Shown here: positions 42,455 to 50,446 of the stretch, piece by piece
Numbering within the stretch: the first letter of the stretch is position 1
Layout: every line of letters starts with the position of its first letter
Assembly (NCBI RefSeq): GCF_963676475.1
Contig: NZ_OY781106.1
Location: 496,001 to 560,000 of the forward strand
DNA: 64,000 bases
Direction of reading: 5' to 3'
Source: an uncultured Celeribacter sp.
GTDB taxonomy: Bacteria; Pseudomonadota; Alphaproteobacteria; Rhodobacterales; Rhodobacteraceae
Notes under the pieces: generated by a model
Database searches by the model: none
What the model saw: only the letters and a program-made list of their open reading frames with translations
Told to the model about the DNA's origin: nothing
Made by a program: the position numbers and the translations under genes

Positions 42455-43968
42455 GATTGCTCCCTCAGCTTCGGGTTGACGATATAGGCGACGCGCGGTC
42501 GCCCTCCGGTCGCCTCTGTCTCACGACGCACCCAGTCAGCCTGTTCGAGAACGCGGAATGCGGCGTCTAAAGCCTTGGCTGTCTGCAAGCCCGATAGCTC
42601 ACGGCGTTGAATGTCACGGGCAACCAAACGGCGCGACTTTTCCTTGTCGACCAGATCGGCAATGCGTCTTGCGTTCGCCACATCCTCCGGCACGTCTGCG
42701 GCCCCATAGGCACGGTAAGCGTGGCGGCGGTAATGTTCCCCCACAAGGTGACAGGCGCGGCCAATATGCCCTATCTCGATCTTGTCGGGGTATCCTGTTT
42801 CAGGATGTGCGGCCCAATCCAGATGCGCCAGAACACAGGCCACGCGCACAGCCATGCCGGGCAGTTTTCCAACGTGGCTTTTCATGAGAGGCGCGGCCCC
42901 CGCCTCCCATGTCCGGCACTCCCCACGAAACGCTTGCAGCGCATTTGCGGCCTGATCCGTGAAAGGGATGTAGGACGGCCTCAGATTGCCCGTTTCATCC
43001 CGCATGGGGGTAAGACCCTGCAATGCTCTTAAGCCCCGCCCTAAACGCTCTGCATCGAGCCGCGCTCTAGGCCGCGACAATGGCACAGGCTCAGGAAACA
43101 CGGTCAGGAAGCGGGCCAACATCCCGTCATCATCAACCTTTTGCAGAAGAGATTTCAGCTTGTCCGGCTGAGTGCCGCCCAATATGGAAACGCTCAGATG
43201 GTCGACGATAATCGGCTCAGGATTGCTTTTACGGTCGACCGTGTAGGAGCGCCCGCCGTAGGTTTCCAGCCAGAACGGGCGGTCGCCCCCGCCGTTGTAG
43301 CGGTCCATCCCACCAAGCCAGCCTGAGAGTTCATCCCGAAACAACAGCAAGCCGCGCCATGATGCGGCCAAGAGTTCGGCCACCTTCTCCGTGGTTGTGT
43401 CAGAAATGCGGATGCGGTCGCGGATCGGCGGTGGTCCTGCCTCGGCACTCTCCGGCTTGTCTGGCGCTTCCTCCCCCTCTGAAATTGCGCGTTTGGCTGA
43501 GGCCTTCCAATCGGCCAGTGACAGGGCGGCAAGTTCGGCTTTGGCTTCCCAGTCTCGGCGGGCCTGTCTGTAATCCTCGCTCATGCCTTGTTCGATCTCT
43601 TTCACGGGATCTAAAATCGCGTCCAATGCGGGTGACTTCCCGGCAGATGGATCGCCCACCAGAATGCCCCACAAAATCGGGGCTTCCTTCCATCCTTCCC
43701 ACGGGGTTGCCCATCGCGAATTGCCAATCACAGCACTTGCGACAGAGAGAAGGCCAAGAGCGACATAATCGACGGGTGCGCCTTTGACTTCGGCGGCGTC
43801 TTTGAGCCAGTCAGACCACGGGCCGAAAATCTTCTGAAACTCGACGTCAGAGAGAACGGGTGCGGGCGGTCGCTCCGGCTTCAGGAGCGTCATGTCAGGG
43901 GCGGGCCAATGTTCCCCGGCGGTGAAGGGAATCGGGTTGCCAGATTCGGGGTGAATATAGGCGCTCAT
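42451..43968 (-). CDS. DUF3987 protein (helicase-like replication protein)
   Basis: 505 residues. A P-loop VGDPSAGKSPALDAIL (Walker A near residue 105) and a Walker B-like LLLFRDELSGWLGGM are followed by the family segment SILGGTQPDKL and DDGMLARFL; a C-terminal winged-helix-like part includes RELSGLQTAKALDAAF. DUF3987 proteins are found with primases in prophages and plasmids and are thought to act like replicative helicases. Translationally coupled to the Toprim gene upstream. Confidence 0.85.
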   Translation of the reverse strand: MSAYIHPESGNPIPFTAGEHWPAPDMTLLKPERPPAPVLSDVEFQKIFGPWSDWLKDAAEVKGAPVDYVALGLLSVASAVIGNSRWATPWEGWKEAPILWGILVGDPSAGKSPALDAILDPVKEIEQGMSEDYRQARRDWEAKAELAALSLADWKASAKRAISEGEEAPDKPESAEAGPPPIRDRIRISDTTTEKVAELLAASWRGLLLFRDELSGWLGGMDRYNGGGDRPFWLETYGGRSYTVDRKSNPEPIIVDHLSVSILGGTQPDKLKSLLQKVDDDGMLARFLTVFPEPVPLSRPRARLDAERLGRGLRALQGLTPMRDETGNLRPSYIPFTDQAANALQAFRGECRTWEAGAAPLMKSHVGKLPGMAVRVACVLAHLDWAAHPETGYPDKIEIGHIGRACHLVGEHYRRHAYRAYGAADVPEDVANARRIADLVDKEKSRRLVARDIQRRELSGLQTAKALDAAFRVLEQADWVRRETEATGGRPRVAYIVNPKLREQS

Positions 43969-44852
43969 ACTGCGGCCTCTTTCATTTGCAAAACGTCATT
44001 CCAATCGCGCCCGACTGGCGCGGGTAAGAGGCTGACAGCCCAGCCAAGGGAGGCGGCGCGTTCGGCAAGGGCGAGGCCCGCCGCTTTTCCTGCGCCTTTG
44101 TCATCGCTATCCGTGGCGATGGTCAGGCGGCGCGGCTTGGCGGGAAGGCTCACCCCTCGAATGCCGGACGCGCTGAGAGCCGCCCAGATGGTCGCAGGGG
44201 TGCGCAGAAGGCCACAGGCGAGGCTCAGGGCGGTTTCTATGCCCTCTGCCATCACAAGCGGCCCCTTGGCCTCTGTGAGCCGGACAGCGCCGCCCTTGAC
44301 GCTTCCCAGCATGGCCTTGTCCGGCGTCACATCCGCTTTCCTCGATCCGTCCGGCGCAAGATAGGTGCGATGCACGGCGAAACCCTGTCCCCCATCCACA
44401 CGCGCCAACATGGCCGGAAACCGCTTGGCGGTCGGGTGCCAGGTCTCTGCGTGAAAGCGCAAGGTGTCGGGTAGGTCGCAAGTGATACCACGCCCTCTGA
44501 GATAGGTTTCGGCCAAGGTGCCACAGATCGGCACGGCCTCTTTCCAGAGCGCAAAGGCTTGGCGGGCTTTCTTCTCGGCTTGGGTCTTGGCCTCGGCTTC
44601 GCGGCGGGCAATTTCGGCGGGGTCCATGCGCGGCACGGTTCCGTTGCCCTCGATCAATCCCATGCCGCGCAAGGAGTCCAGAATGTCGGCAAAACTGCAC
44701 CCGGTATGACAATGCGCAAGCAATCGCCCGTCAGCCCCGTTTTTGAGGCTCAGGGACGGGTTGCGGTCGCCATGTGCCGGACAGCGGCACAGCCCGTAAG
44801 AGCCATACCATGTGCCGCCCAGCGCCTCTGTGGTGGTCTGTGCATCCGTCAT
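43965..44852 (-). CDS. Toprim-domain primase-like protein with zinc ribbon
   Basis: 295 residues. N-terminal CHC2-like zinc ribbon with CRCPAHGDRNPSLSL and LAHCHTGCSF; the middle holds a helical linker (IARREAEAKTQAEKKARQAF); the C-terminal Toprim has VMAEGIETALSLA (catalytic Glu) and ATDSDDKGAGKAA (DxD). This is the P4-alpha/DnaG-like arrangement. Start 44852 (MTDAQTTTEAL); it overlaps a 39-residue frame upstream and DUF3987 downstream, 4 bp each. Confidence 0.88.
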   Translation of the reverse strand: MTDAQTTTEALGGTWYGSYGLCRCPAHGDRNPSLSLKNGADGRLLAHCHTGCSFADILDSLRGMGLIEGNGTVPRMDPAEIARREAEAKTQAEKKARQAFALWKEAVPICGTLAETYLRGRGITCDLPDTLRFHAETWHPTAKRFPAMLARVDGGQGFAVHRTYLAPDGSRKADVTPDKAMLGSVKGGAVRLTEAKGPLVMAEGIETALSLACGLLRTPATIWAALSASGIRGVSLPAKPRRLTIATDSDDKGAGKAAGLALAERAASLGWAVSLLPAPVGRDWNDVLQMKEAAV

Positions 44853-44968
44853 GCGCGGCCCTCCCCGAAAATCAGAGCGGCGAGCATGGTGGCGGTGTCG
44901 GGCGTCACGCCCCATCTATGCGCCAGATAGGCGAGGCGATGCGCGGTCAATCGGTCGGGGCGGGTCAT
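44849..44968 (-). CDS. 39-residue conserved-looking small ORF of the element
   Basis: Starts MTRPDRLTAHRLAYLAHRWG and ends with IFGEGRA; it overlaps its neighbours by 4 bp at both ends (ATGA junctions). Position makes translation likely. Function unknown, possibly a DNA-binding helix. Confidence 0.55.
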   Translation of the reverse strand: MTRPDRLTAHRLAYLAHRWGVTPDTATMLAALIFGEGRA

Positions 44969-45258
44969 GCGTCACCCCCTTCCAGTTCGTCTTTCAGGCG
45001 CTCGGCACTTACTGGATAGCTGAGAAATCGCGGGTCGGTCCCCGGCGCAAGCCAATAGTGCTTGATATTGTCCTTGCCGCGATACTGGTCCCGGATCGGC
45101 CAGTGAAAATCCTCTTTCAGCTTGTGGATGACAGCGGCGAGACGCCAGCCATTTACTTCGCGGATTTCGGTTTTATGGGTCAGGGTTCGACCCGCGATAA
45201 GGTTTTTGCAGACCCAATAAATTTGGGTCGGGTTGGAATAGTATCGGTCTTTTGCCAT
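44965..45258 (-). CDS. Helix-turn-helix (winged-helix-like) small protein
   Basis: 97 residues; the segment LIAGRTLTHKTEIREVNGWRLAAVIHKLKEDFHWPI has the pattern of small wHTH proteins found in prophages. It may regulate or initiate element replication. ATGA overlap with the small ORF downstream. Confidence 0.65.
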   Translation of the reverse strand: MAKDRYYSNPTQIYWVCKNLIAGRTLTHKTEIREVNGWRLAAVIHKLKEDFHWPIRDQYRGKDNIKHYWLAPGTDPRFLSYPVSAERLKDELEGGDA

Positions 45259-45337
45259 TTGCTCGGCCTCGTTTCTTGCGAGCCGGGGCGCTGGGCGCTA
45301 TGTTTGAGCTATCCATACAGCCGCAAACGAATGCCGC

Positions 45338-45370
45338 CGCCGCCCTCAGTCTCAGGGTGGCGGTTTTTTT
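45338..45370 (+). terminator. Plus-strand terminator opposite the alpA gene
   Basis: CCGCCGCCCT-CAGTCTC-AGGGTGGCGG followed by TTTTTTT. It is canonical only when read on the plus strand, toward alpA, although all genes here are on minus. Confidence 0.65.
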
Positions 45371-45554
45371 AGTCGACGTCGGCACGGGTCTTTTCCCATG
45401 CCTCGATTTCAGAGAGTTTCCAGCGCGAACATTGTGGCCCCAGCTTTACAGGCTGAGGAAAGCCGGTTTCGGTCTTGGTCCAGCGCCACGGGGTCGTGCG
45501 GTGAACACCATAACGGGCGGCAAGCTGGGTATCGGCGATATAAGTTTCGGTCAT
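45369..45554 (-). CDS. AlpA-like excisionase/transcriptional regulator
   Basis: 61 residues with the MerR-like wHTH of AlpA: YIADTQLAARYGVHRTTPWRW and FPQPVKLGPQCSRWKLSEIEAWE. AlpA proteins activate integrase expression or excision in P4-like elements. Lies between the unknown 209-aa gene and the HTH gene. Confidence 0.88.
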   Translation of the reverse strand: MTETYIADTQLAARYGVHRTTPWRWTKTETGFPQPVKLGPQCSRWKLSEIEAWEKTRADVD

Positions 45555-45647
45555 GCTACGTGCTCCAATCAGTTGCGATTGGCATCGAGCATGGCGCGAC
45601 GCGTGAGGGTCGTCTTGGAGGTGAAATTAATTATTCTCACTCGGACA

Positions 45648-46277
45648 CTAACGCCACCAGTCTCCCCTCCTCGCAACCGTGGTCATACTCTTGCGGGTTC
45701 GGTTCCACGTCTTTCTCACATCGGAGGGATCGGCGGGGGTGAGACCAAGGCCGAACATCGCATCAGACACCGCATCACAAGCGCTTGTCTTAGTCTCATT
45801 GTCGCCCCGGGTGGCCGTCATCCCTCTCTGCACGAGAGCGGAGATTGCTTGTACAATAAAGATTTCCTGTGCGTACGGGTGGCGGCTCTGGGGCTTGGGT
45901 CTTGGTCCGGGCTTCGCTGCCTTCGGTTGAGGCATCGCATCGAACCTGAAATCCAAATCCCACCGGCGTTCAGAAGTGGTCATCGCCTCCCCGCGCTCGT
46001 CCTTGATGGCTAGGGCGAACCTCGCCCGTCGAAAAAGCACAGGGTCATGGCGGGCCTTTTCGAGGAAACTCTCGGGGTCGGGCCCTTTGAGCGCTTCCAG
46101 CCCAAGCATCGCTTCTCGGCTACGCTCGGCGCCCTTGATGGTGAACGAGTCACACACACCCCGGGGCTCTGCGCATGGCCGCAGGAACTCGGTCGCGAAC
46201 GCCACCGCCTCCGAATAGCTTATTGGCTCGCGGTCGCTGAACCGGCAAAGCGCGAAGCGGTGAACCTCATCACTCAT
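45648..46277 (-). CDS. Hypothetical protein downstream of the integrase
   Basis: 209 residues, no recognised domain. Basic middle (PKAAKPGPRPKPQSR) and a C-terminal stretch DPSDVRKTWNRTRKSM. The start MSDEVHRFALC overlaps the integrase stop by one base (TGATG), so it is translationally coupled. Could be a regulator of the element; not determined. Confidence 0.65.
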   Translation of the reverse strand: MSDEVHRFALCRFSDREPISYSEAVAFATEFLRPCAEPRGVCDSFTIKGAERSREAMLGLEALKGPDPESFLEKARHDPVLFRRARFALAIKDERGEAMTTSERRWDLDFRFDAMPQPKAAKPGPRPKPQSRHPYAQEIFIVQAISALVQRGMTATRGDNETKTSACDAVSDAMFGLGLTPADPSDVRKTWNRTRKSMTTVARRGDWWR

Positions 46278-47578
46278 CACTTTGCCCCCGTCATCTTGAC
46301 CACCGTCGCTCCGACCGTGTCCTTGTCGGTCAGATAGCCCGCCCATGCCGCCATCATCGCGCGGCGCTTCTCAACCATGTCACCACGCCTGTAAGACGCT
46401 TCCACGGCGCTTGAAATTCTGTGCGCCAACGCAACCTCGGCCATATCTCCGGGGAAGTGGGTGCGCTCGGCCACCCAATCGCGGAAGGTGCTGCGCAGAC
46501 CATGCGGCACGGCGGGGCGCTTGTTCACGCGGTCCCAAAATCCAATCCCGCCCTTGTCGGTCTCAGCCTTGTGCAGCTTTTTCATGGCTGCGCTCAGGCT
46601 CATATCGGACATTTCCCCGCCACGCGGTGCGGGAAACACCAGCGGGTTATCCTCAAAACGGGGCAGGGTTTCGAGAAGGGTCAAAGCCTCTTTGGAGAGC
46701 GGCACACGGTGTTCGCGGTCCATCTTCATCCGGTCGGCAGGGATAATCCAAAGGCCAGCGTCTAGGTCGATTTCGTCCCAACGCGCGCCACGCACCTCTT
46801 GGCTTCGGGAGGCGGTAAGGGCGGCAAACTCAAGAGCGCGGTTGCTCATGCCCTTGCGTTTGCGCAAGGCGGAAAGCCAGCGCGGCGCGTCATCAATCTG
46901 CAATGCGGGATGGTTGCCGGTTTTCGCCACCTTCGTTGGTGCGGGCAGAAGTTCTTTCAGGTTGCCCGCCCATCGCGCGGGATTGTCGCCTGTCCGGTGT
47001 CCGGCCACGGTCGCCCATGACAAGACAGCCTCGATGCGCCCGCGAAGGCGTGAGGCGGTTTCGGTCTTGGTCTGCCAGATCGGTTCTAAGACGCGCAGAA
47101 CGTCTTGCACGGCAATATCCTGCACCAGCATCGGCCCAAGGTCGGGCAGGGCGTAGGTCGCCAGTGTGTTTCGCCATTGTTGGCGGTGCTTCGGGTTCCT
47201 GAATTGATCCAGCTTCGCAGCAAGGTATTTGTCCATTGCATCCGCGAAAGTCAGGCCCCGGCGCTGGGCGGCGGAGAGCGCGGCCTTTGCGGCTTTGCGT
47301 TCTTCGATAGGGTCAATGCCTTGCCGTATCTTGTCTTTGGCCTCTCTGGCCCGGTCGCGGGCCATGGCTAGGGTTACATCGGGATAACCGCCTAAGCCGA
47401 TTTCGCGGCGAGTATCGCCCACCTTGACGCGCAGCAACCATGTGCGGCCATTGTTTGGGGTGACTTGCAGATAGAGACCGGAAACGCCACCTACAGCAAA
47501 GGTGACATTGCGCCCCTTGCCGGGGTGCTGAAGCCGCTTCACATCAAGCGCAGATAGTTCCTTGGCAATCCGTGGCAT
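46277..47578 (-). CDS. int: Tyrosine-type integrase (DUF4102 arm-binding)
   Basis: Site-specific recombinase of 433 residues. The N-terminal arm-binding domain (FAVGGVSGLYLQVTPNNGRTW and LGGYPDVTLAMARDRAREA) is the P4-integrase type that targets tRNA genes. Catalytic residues: Arg in ALTASRSQEVRGARWDEID, HxxR as HGLRSTFRDW, and the nucleophile Tyr in AVEASYRRGDMVEKRR. It starts 145 bp from the right attachment repeat and points toward the tRNA. Intact. Confidence 0.95.
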   Translation of the reverse strand: MPRIAKELSALDVKRLQHPGKGRNVTFAVGGVSGLYLQVTPNNGRTWLLRVKVGDTRREIGLGGYPDVTLAMARDRAREAKDKIRQGIDPIEERKAAKAALSAAQRRGLTFADAMDKYLAAKLDQFRNPKHRQQWRNTLATYALPDLGPMLVQDIAVQDVLRVLEPIWQTKTETASRLRGRIEAVLSWATVAGHRTGDNPARWAGNLKELLPAPTKVAKTGNHPALQIDDAPRWLSALRKRKGMSNRALEFAALTASRSQEVRGARWDEIDLDAGLWIIPADRMKMDREHRVPLSKEALTLLETLPRFEDNPLVFPAPRGGEMSDMSLSAAMKKLHKAETDKGGIGFWDRVNKRPAVPHGLRSTFRDWVAERTHFPGDMAEVALAHRISSAVEASYRRGDMVEKRRAMMAAWAGYLTDKDTVGATVVKMTGAK

Positions 47579-47723
47579 CTTAAACCCATACTAATACCCG
47601 CCATTAAGGATATTAATGTATGCAACACATTGCAACGGGTGGCGATGGTTGTTTGAGAAAATATCTTTGAATTAATGGCTTATTGCAAAAGTATGCGACA
47701 GGCGGCGAGGGCATGTTGGCGGG

Positions 47724-47738
47724 CTTCCTCTCCGCCAT
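47724..47738 (+). other. Attachment site, distal side
   Basis: CTTCCTCTCCGCCAT, identical to the tRNA-Ser 3' end at 41371-41385. Confidence 0.85.
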
Positions 47739-47882
47739 ACACCCCGCAGACATCGCGCGTGTAGAGTTTCCCACACAGATTGAAACCGATTTATGCGATT
47801 TCTCGGCCTCTGTCGTGGTGTCGGATGGTCGTGGTGTCGCATGGAACGCCATAGGCACGGTATTATGCCGGGTTTCTGGGGT

Positions 47883-47938
47883 CATTCATGATGCTCCCTC
47901 ATGAATGCAGTGAGTGGATCGGCGATTATCCTCACTGC
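47883..47938. promoter_or_regulatory. Two adjoining inverted repeats upstream of the decayed dehydrogenase gene
   Basis: CATTCATGA-7 nt-TCATGAATG (47883-47907) and GCAGTGAG-16 nt-CTCACTGC (47907-47938), 63 bp before the ATG. Both are perfect and look like operator sites. Confidence 0.5.
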
Positions 47939-48000
47939 GTTTTGCGTCATCATATCTGCATATGTTTGCCCTCCTTCGAAAAGAGGATGCCAAAGAGATC

Positions 48001-48600
48001 ATGTGTGGCGCGTGTAACACCTCCCCCGAATTTCTGACCCGTGAAGGCGAGAGCCGTCGTGGCTTTCTGACCGCCAGTGCCGCCGCTGCTGTGGCAGCAC
48101 CTCTGGCCGCGACCGGCTTTGCCGGGGCTGCTCAGACGCAAGACGCCAATGTCCTCCCTGAGACCTCCCTTTCCGAGAGCCAGGTGCAATCCTGGGCCGC
48201 TTTCGACACCGACGGTTCCTTTGCCCTCCACACCATCACGCGCCGCGCCGCCGGGCCGAAAGACGTGGTGGTCGAGATCATATACAGCTCGATCTGTCAC
48301 TCCGACATTCACACCTACAAAGGCGACTGGGGCCCTGCGGTCTATCCGCTGGTGCTGGGCCACGCGATGGCGGGCCGTGTGGTCGCCGTGGGCGCAGATG
48401 TCATCAAGTTCCGCGAGGGCGATTACGCCGGCGTCGGCACCATGGTCGACAGCTGAGGTGAATGCGCCAACTGCGTGGCCGACCGGGAGCAGAACTGCCT
48501 CAAAGGCACGACCTTCACCTATGGCTCCTGGGATAAAATCTCCGGCGGCGTGACCCATGGCGGTTACTCCAAGAAGATTGTCGTGAAAGAAGACTTCGCT
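48001..48600 (+). pseudogene. Tat-exported zinc alcohol dehydrogenase, interrupted and truncated
   Basis: Starts MCGACNTSPEFL, then a twin-arginine signal GESRRGFLTASAAAAVAA, then the medium-chain dehydrogenase N-domain: SICHSDIHTYKGDWG with the catalytic Zn Cys, and YPLVLGHAMAGRVVAVG. A TGA at 48454-48456 replaces the first structural-Zn Cys (VDS-stop-GECANC); the same frame continues with CVADREQNCLKGTTFTYG and GGVTHGGYSKKIVV. At about 48600 the similarity stops, so the nucleotide-binding domain is missing. YahK-like family. Dead by both defects. Confidence 0.9.
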
Positions 48601-48745
48601 CTACGCGCCCTGGGGCAATCTCGCGATCTTTTACAAACCTTTCCAAAAATCGAACGGGCTTGTGCGCCTTTGCGCTTTCGACGGCTCACGCGCGCCGCTG
48701 GTGAAAGCGGGCGACACCTCCATGCGGATCGAGATCGCCGACTGA
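48599..48745 (+). pseudogene. C-terminal remnant of a cyclophilin-like protein
   Basis: Reading from 48599 gives LYAPWGNLAIFYKPFQKSNG, then LVRLCAFDG and MRIEIAD, then stop: the last about 48 residues of a cyclophilin-like (YapWGNlaiFy) domain. Its start is gone; it is joined, in a different frame, to the truncated dehydrogenase, which marks a deletion junction at about 48600. Confidence 0.75.
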
Positions 48746-48754
48746 GGCCACCCC

Positions 48755-49330
48755 TCAGGTGTTTTCCATCGTGAAAGGGCTGTCGAACTCTGCGAAATGC
48801 GGGGCTTTTTCGTCTTTATCCGAGATCACCGGCGTGATCCCGTCCAGCGGCCAGTCGATGCCGCAGCTGTCCCATTTCACCGCGCCGTCGCAGTCGGGCG
48901 CATAGTGATCGGTGCATTTGTAGATGATCTCGCTGTCGGGCTCCAAGGTCATGAAACCGTGCAGAAAGCCTCCGGGAATCCAAAGCTGTACCCCGTTCTC
49001 AAAGGACAGCTCCTCGCCATACCATTGGCCATAGCTCGCAGAGCCCTTGCGCGCATCCACCGCCACGTCGAAAATCCGACCCCGCCCACAGCGCACGAGC
49101 TTGCCCTGCGCATGCGGCGGGCTTTGGAAATGCAGGCCGCGCACCGTGCCGACCTCGCGCGACAGCGAATGGTTGTCCTGCACGAACTCGGGCAGGCTCA
49201 GCCCCTCGGCCTCAAGCCGCGCCTTATTCCAGCTTTCCGAGAAAAATCCCCGATGATCCCCGAACCGCGCCGGAATGAGTCGCAGCACATTCGGCAAGCC
49301 TGTCTCTTCGATTTTCATGTCGATTTTCAC
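48755..49330 (-). CDS. rfbC: dTDP-4-dehydrorhamnose 3,5-epimerase
   Basis: Cupin-fold epimerase that makes dTDP-4-keto-L-rhamnose for surface polysaccharide. FGDHRGFFSESWN, the catalytic His in TVRGLHFQSPPHAQGK, GGFLHGFMTLE and the Tyr in YKCTDHYAPD are present. About 191 residues from GTG 49330, which has GGAGG upstream; ATG 49318 (MKIEETGLPNV) is the other candidate. No rmlA, B or D nearby, so it acts with genes elsewhere. Also called rmlC. Confidence 0.92.
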   Translation of the reverse strand: MKIDMKIEETGLPNVLRLIPARFGDHRGFFSESWNKARLEAEGLSLPEFVQDNHSLSREVGTVRGLHFQSPPHAQGKLVRCGRGRIFDVAVDARKGSASYGQWYGEELSFENGVQLWIPGGFLHGFMTLEPDSEIIYKCTDHYAPDCDGAVKWDSCGIDWPLDGITPVISDKDEKAPHFAEFDSPFTMENT

Positions 49331-49479
49331 GGGGCCTCCAGTCTTTGACGAGGCCCTTGCGACCTCAGGTTGTTTTCCCTCTATAACAGTCGGAAGAAAA
49401 GTGAAACGTTCCTCATGACATAAGAGCCGCGAACGCCCGCTCGGAGGGGGCGCGGCATCCACAAAATGAGGAGGCATCG

Positions 49480-50109
49480 ATGCAGGGTTGGACGGAATTC
49501 ATAGGGGCCATGGCCGTGTTTTTCCTGAGCCATGCGGTGCCGGTGCGCCCGCCGGTGAAGCCGTGGCTGGTACGGCATCTGGGCGCGCGCGGGTTTTCGC
49601 TGATCTATTCAATACTGTCGCTGATGATCCTGATCTGGCTGATCGTGGCCGCCGGGCGCGCGCCCTATGTGCCGCTTTGGGATTTCGGTGTGGCCGTGCG
49701 TCATGCGACGCTGATGCTCATGCTGATCGCCTGTCTCGTGCTGGCGCTGGGGATCGCTCGGCCCAATCCGTTTTCCTTCGGCGGGGCCCGGAATGACCGC
49801 TTCGATCCCACGCAGCCCGGGATACTGCGTCTCACCCGGCATCCTCTCTTGCTGGCTCTGGCGCTGTGGGGCGGGGCGCATCTGTTGGCCAACGGCGATC
49901 TGGCCCATGTGCTGCTTTTTGCCCCTTTGGCGGGCTTTGCCGTGCTGGGAGGCAAGATGATCACACGGCGCAAGCGGCGCGTGATGGGGGCCAAATACGA
50001 CCGGCTCTGGGCCGAGACCCGCGCTCTGCCGATCTCGCGGCTGCTCTGGCCGCTGTCCTCGAAGGTGATCCTACGTCTTTTGGTGGGGGGGGGCTCTATG
50101 GCGGTTTGA
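49480..50109 (+). CDS. nnrU: NnrU-family membrane protein
   Basis: 209-residue membrane protein with 5-6 helices; VFFLSHAVPVRPPVKPWLV, GFSLIYSILSLMILIWLI and the conserved LTRHPLLLALALWGGAHLLANGD-type stretch (quoted in part) identify NnrU, linked in Rhodobacter sphaeroides to nitric oxide reductase expression or maturation; more widely it resembles isoprenylcysteine methyltransferase-like folds. No denitrification genes are nearby, so the role here is open. Confidence 0.85.
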   Translation: MQGWTEFIGAMAVFFLSHAVPVRPPVKPWLVRHLGARGFSLIYSILSLMILIWLIVAAGRAPYVPLWDFGVAVRHATLMLMLIACLVLALGIARPNPFSFGGARNDRFDPTQPGILRLTRHPLLLALALWGGAHLLANGDLAHVLLFAPLAGFAVLGGKMITRRKRRVMGAKYDRLWAETRALPISRLLWPLSSKVILRLLVGGGSMAV

Positions 50110-50446
50110 TCATGGCCCACAGGCCGGTGATCGGCGTCAGCCCGCTGTTTTGAGGCGCGGACCGTCCGAAAACCGAAAGCACCTGCATAAAAAATTCATA
50201 TTCTGCTCCTAGGAAGGGGCACAAAGAGACGATGCGGCGGGGTTTTCCGGATTAGTGCGGCAACTGCCGACGGAACGGGCGATGTTGTGGCGCGAATGTC
50301 TCCAAATGTTCGATTAGGATGCAAATGCCGCACCGCAGCCAGAAAACGAAGAGGGTCACCTTGCCATGGCCTCAGCTTTCCGTCTTAGCTGGGAAGCAGT
50401 GTGTTACAAGTGTTCCTCCCCCTCTCTTTCAGTCATAAGGTGATCC
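50110..50446. other. Upstream region of the glycogen cluster
   Basis: 337 bp with no gene seen. It must contain the main glg promoter; an A+T-rich stretch lies at about 50187-50205 (ATAAAAAATTCATATTC). No clear operator or riboswitch is recognised. Confidence 0.5.

Larger units (their letters stand above)
41371..47738. mobile_element. tRNA-Ser-integrated element, 6.35 kb, satellite-like
   Basis: Bounded by an exact 15-bp direct repeat (CTTCCTCTCCGCCAT) at 41371-41385, the tRNA 3' end, and 47724-47738. All of its convincing genes are on the minus strand: integrase, 209-aa unknown, AlpA-like, HTH protein, 39-aa ORF, Toprim protein, DUF3987 protein and a 124-aa unknown. Integrase, AlpA, primase and helicase-like proteins are the core of P4-like/PICI-like satellites and related elements. 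No capsid, terminase, conjugation or recognisable cargo genes are present. Confidence 0.88.
47579..48000. other. Right end of the element and operator-like repeats
   Basis: 422 bp without a convincing gene; contains the right attachment repeat (47724-47738), the integrase promoter region, a 16-bp tandem duplication (47813-47828/47829-47844, TCGTGGTGTCG-G/C-ATGG), and two adjoining inverted repeats (47883-47938). Confidence 0.6.

Noticed and set aside
47613..47885. 90-codon minus-strand frame across the right att site
   Set aside because: Spans the recombination site and has no RBS or domain.
48454..48456. TGA at a Cys position as a possible selenocysteine codon
   Set aside because: The gene also lacks its whole C-terminal half and joins another gene's tail out of frame, so it is decayed; no SECIS-like hairpin was evident just after the TGA, and the position is a structural zinc Cys.
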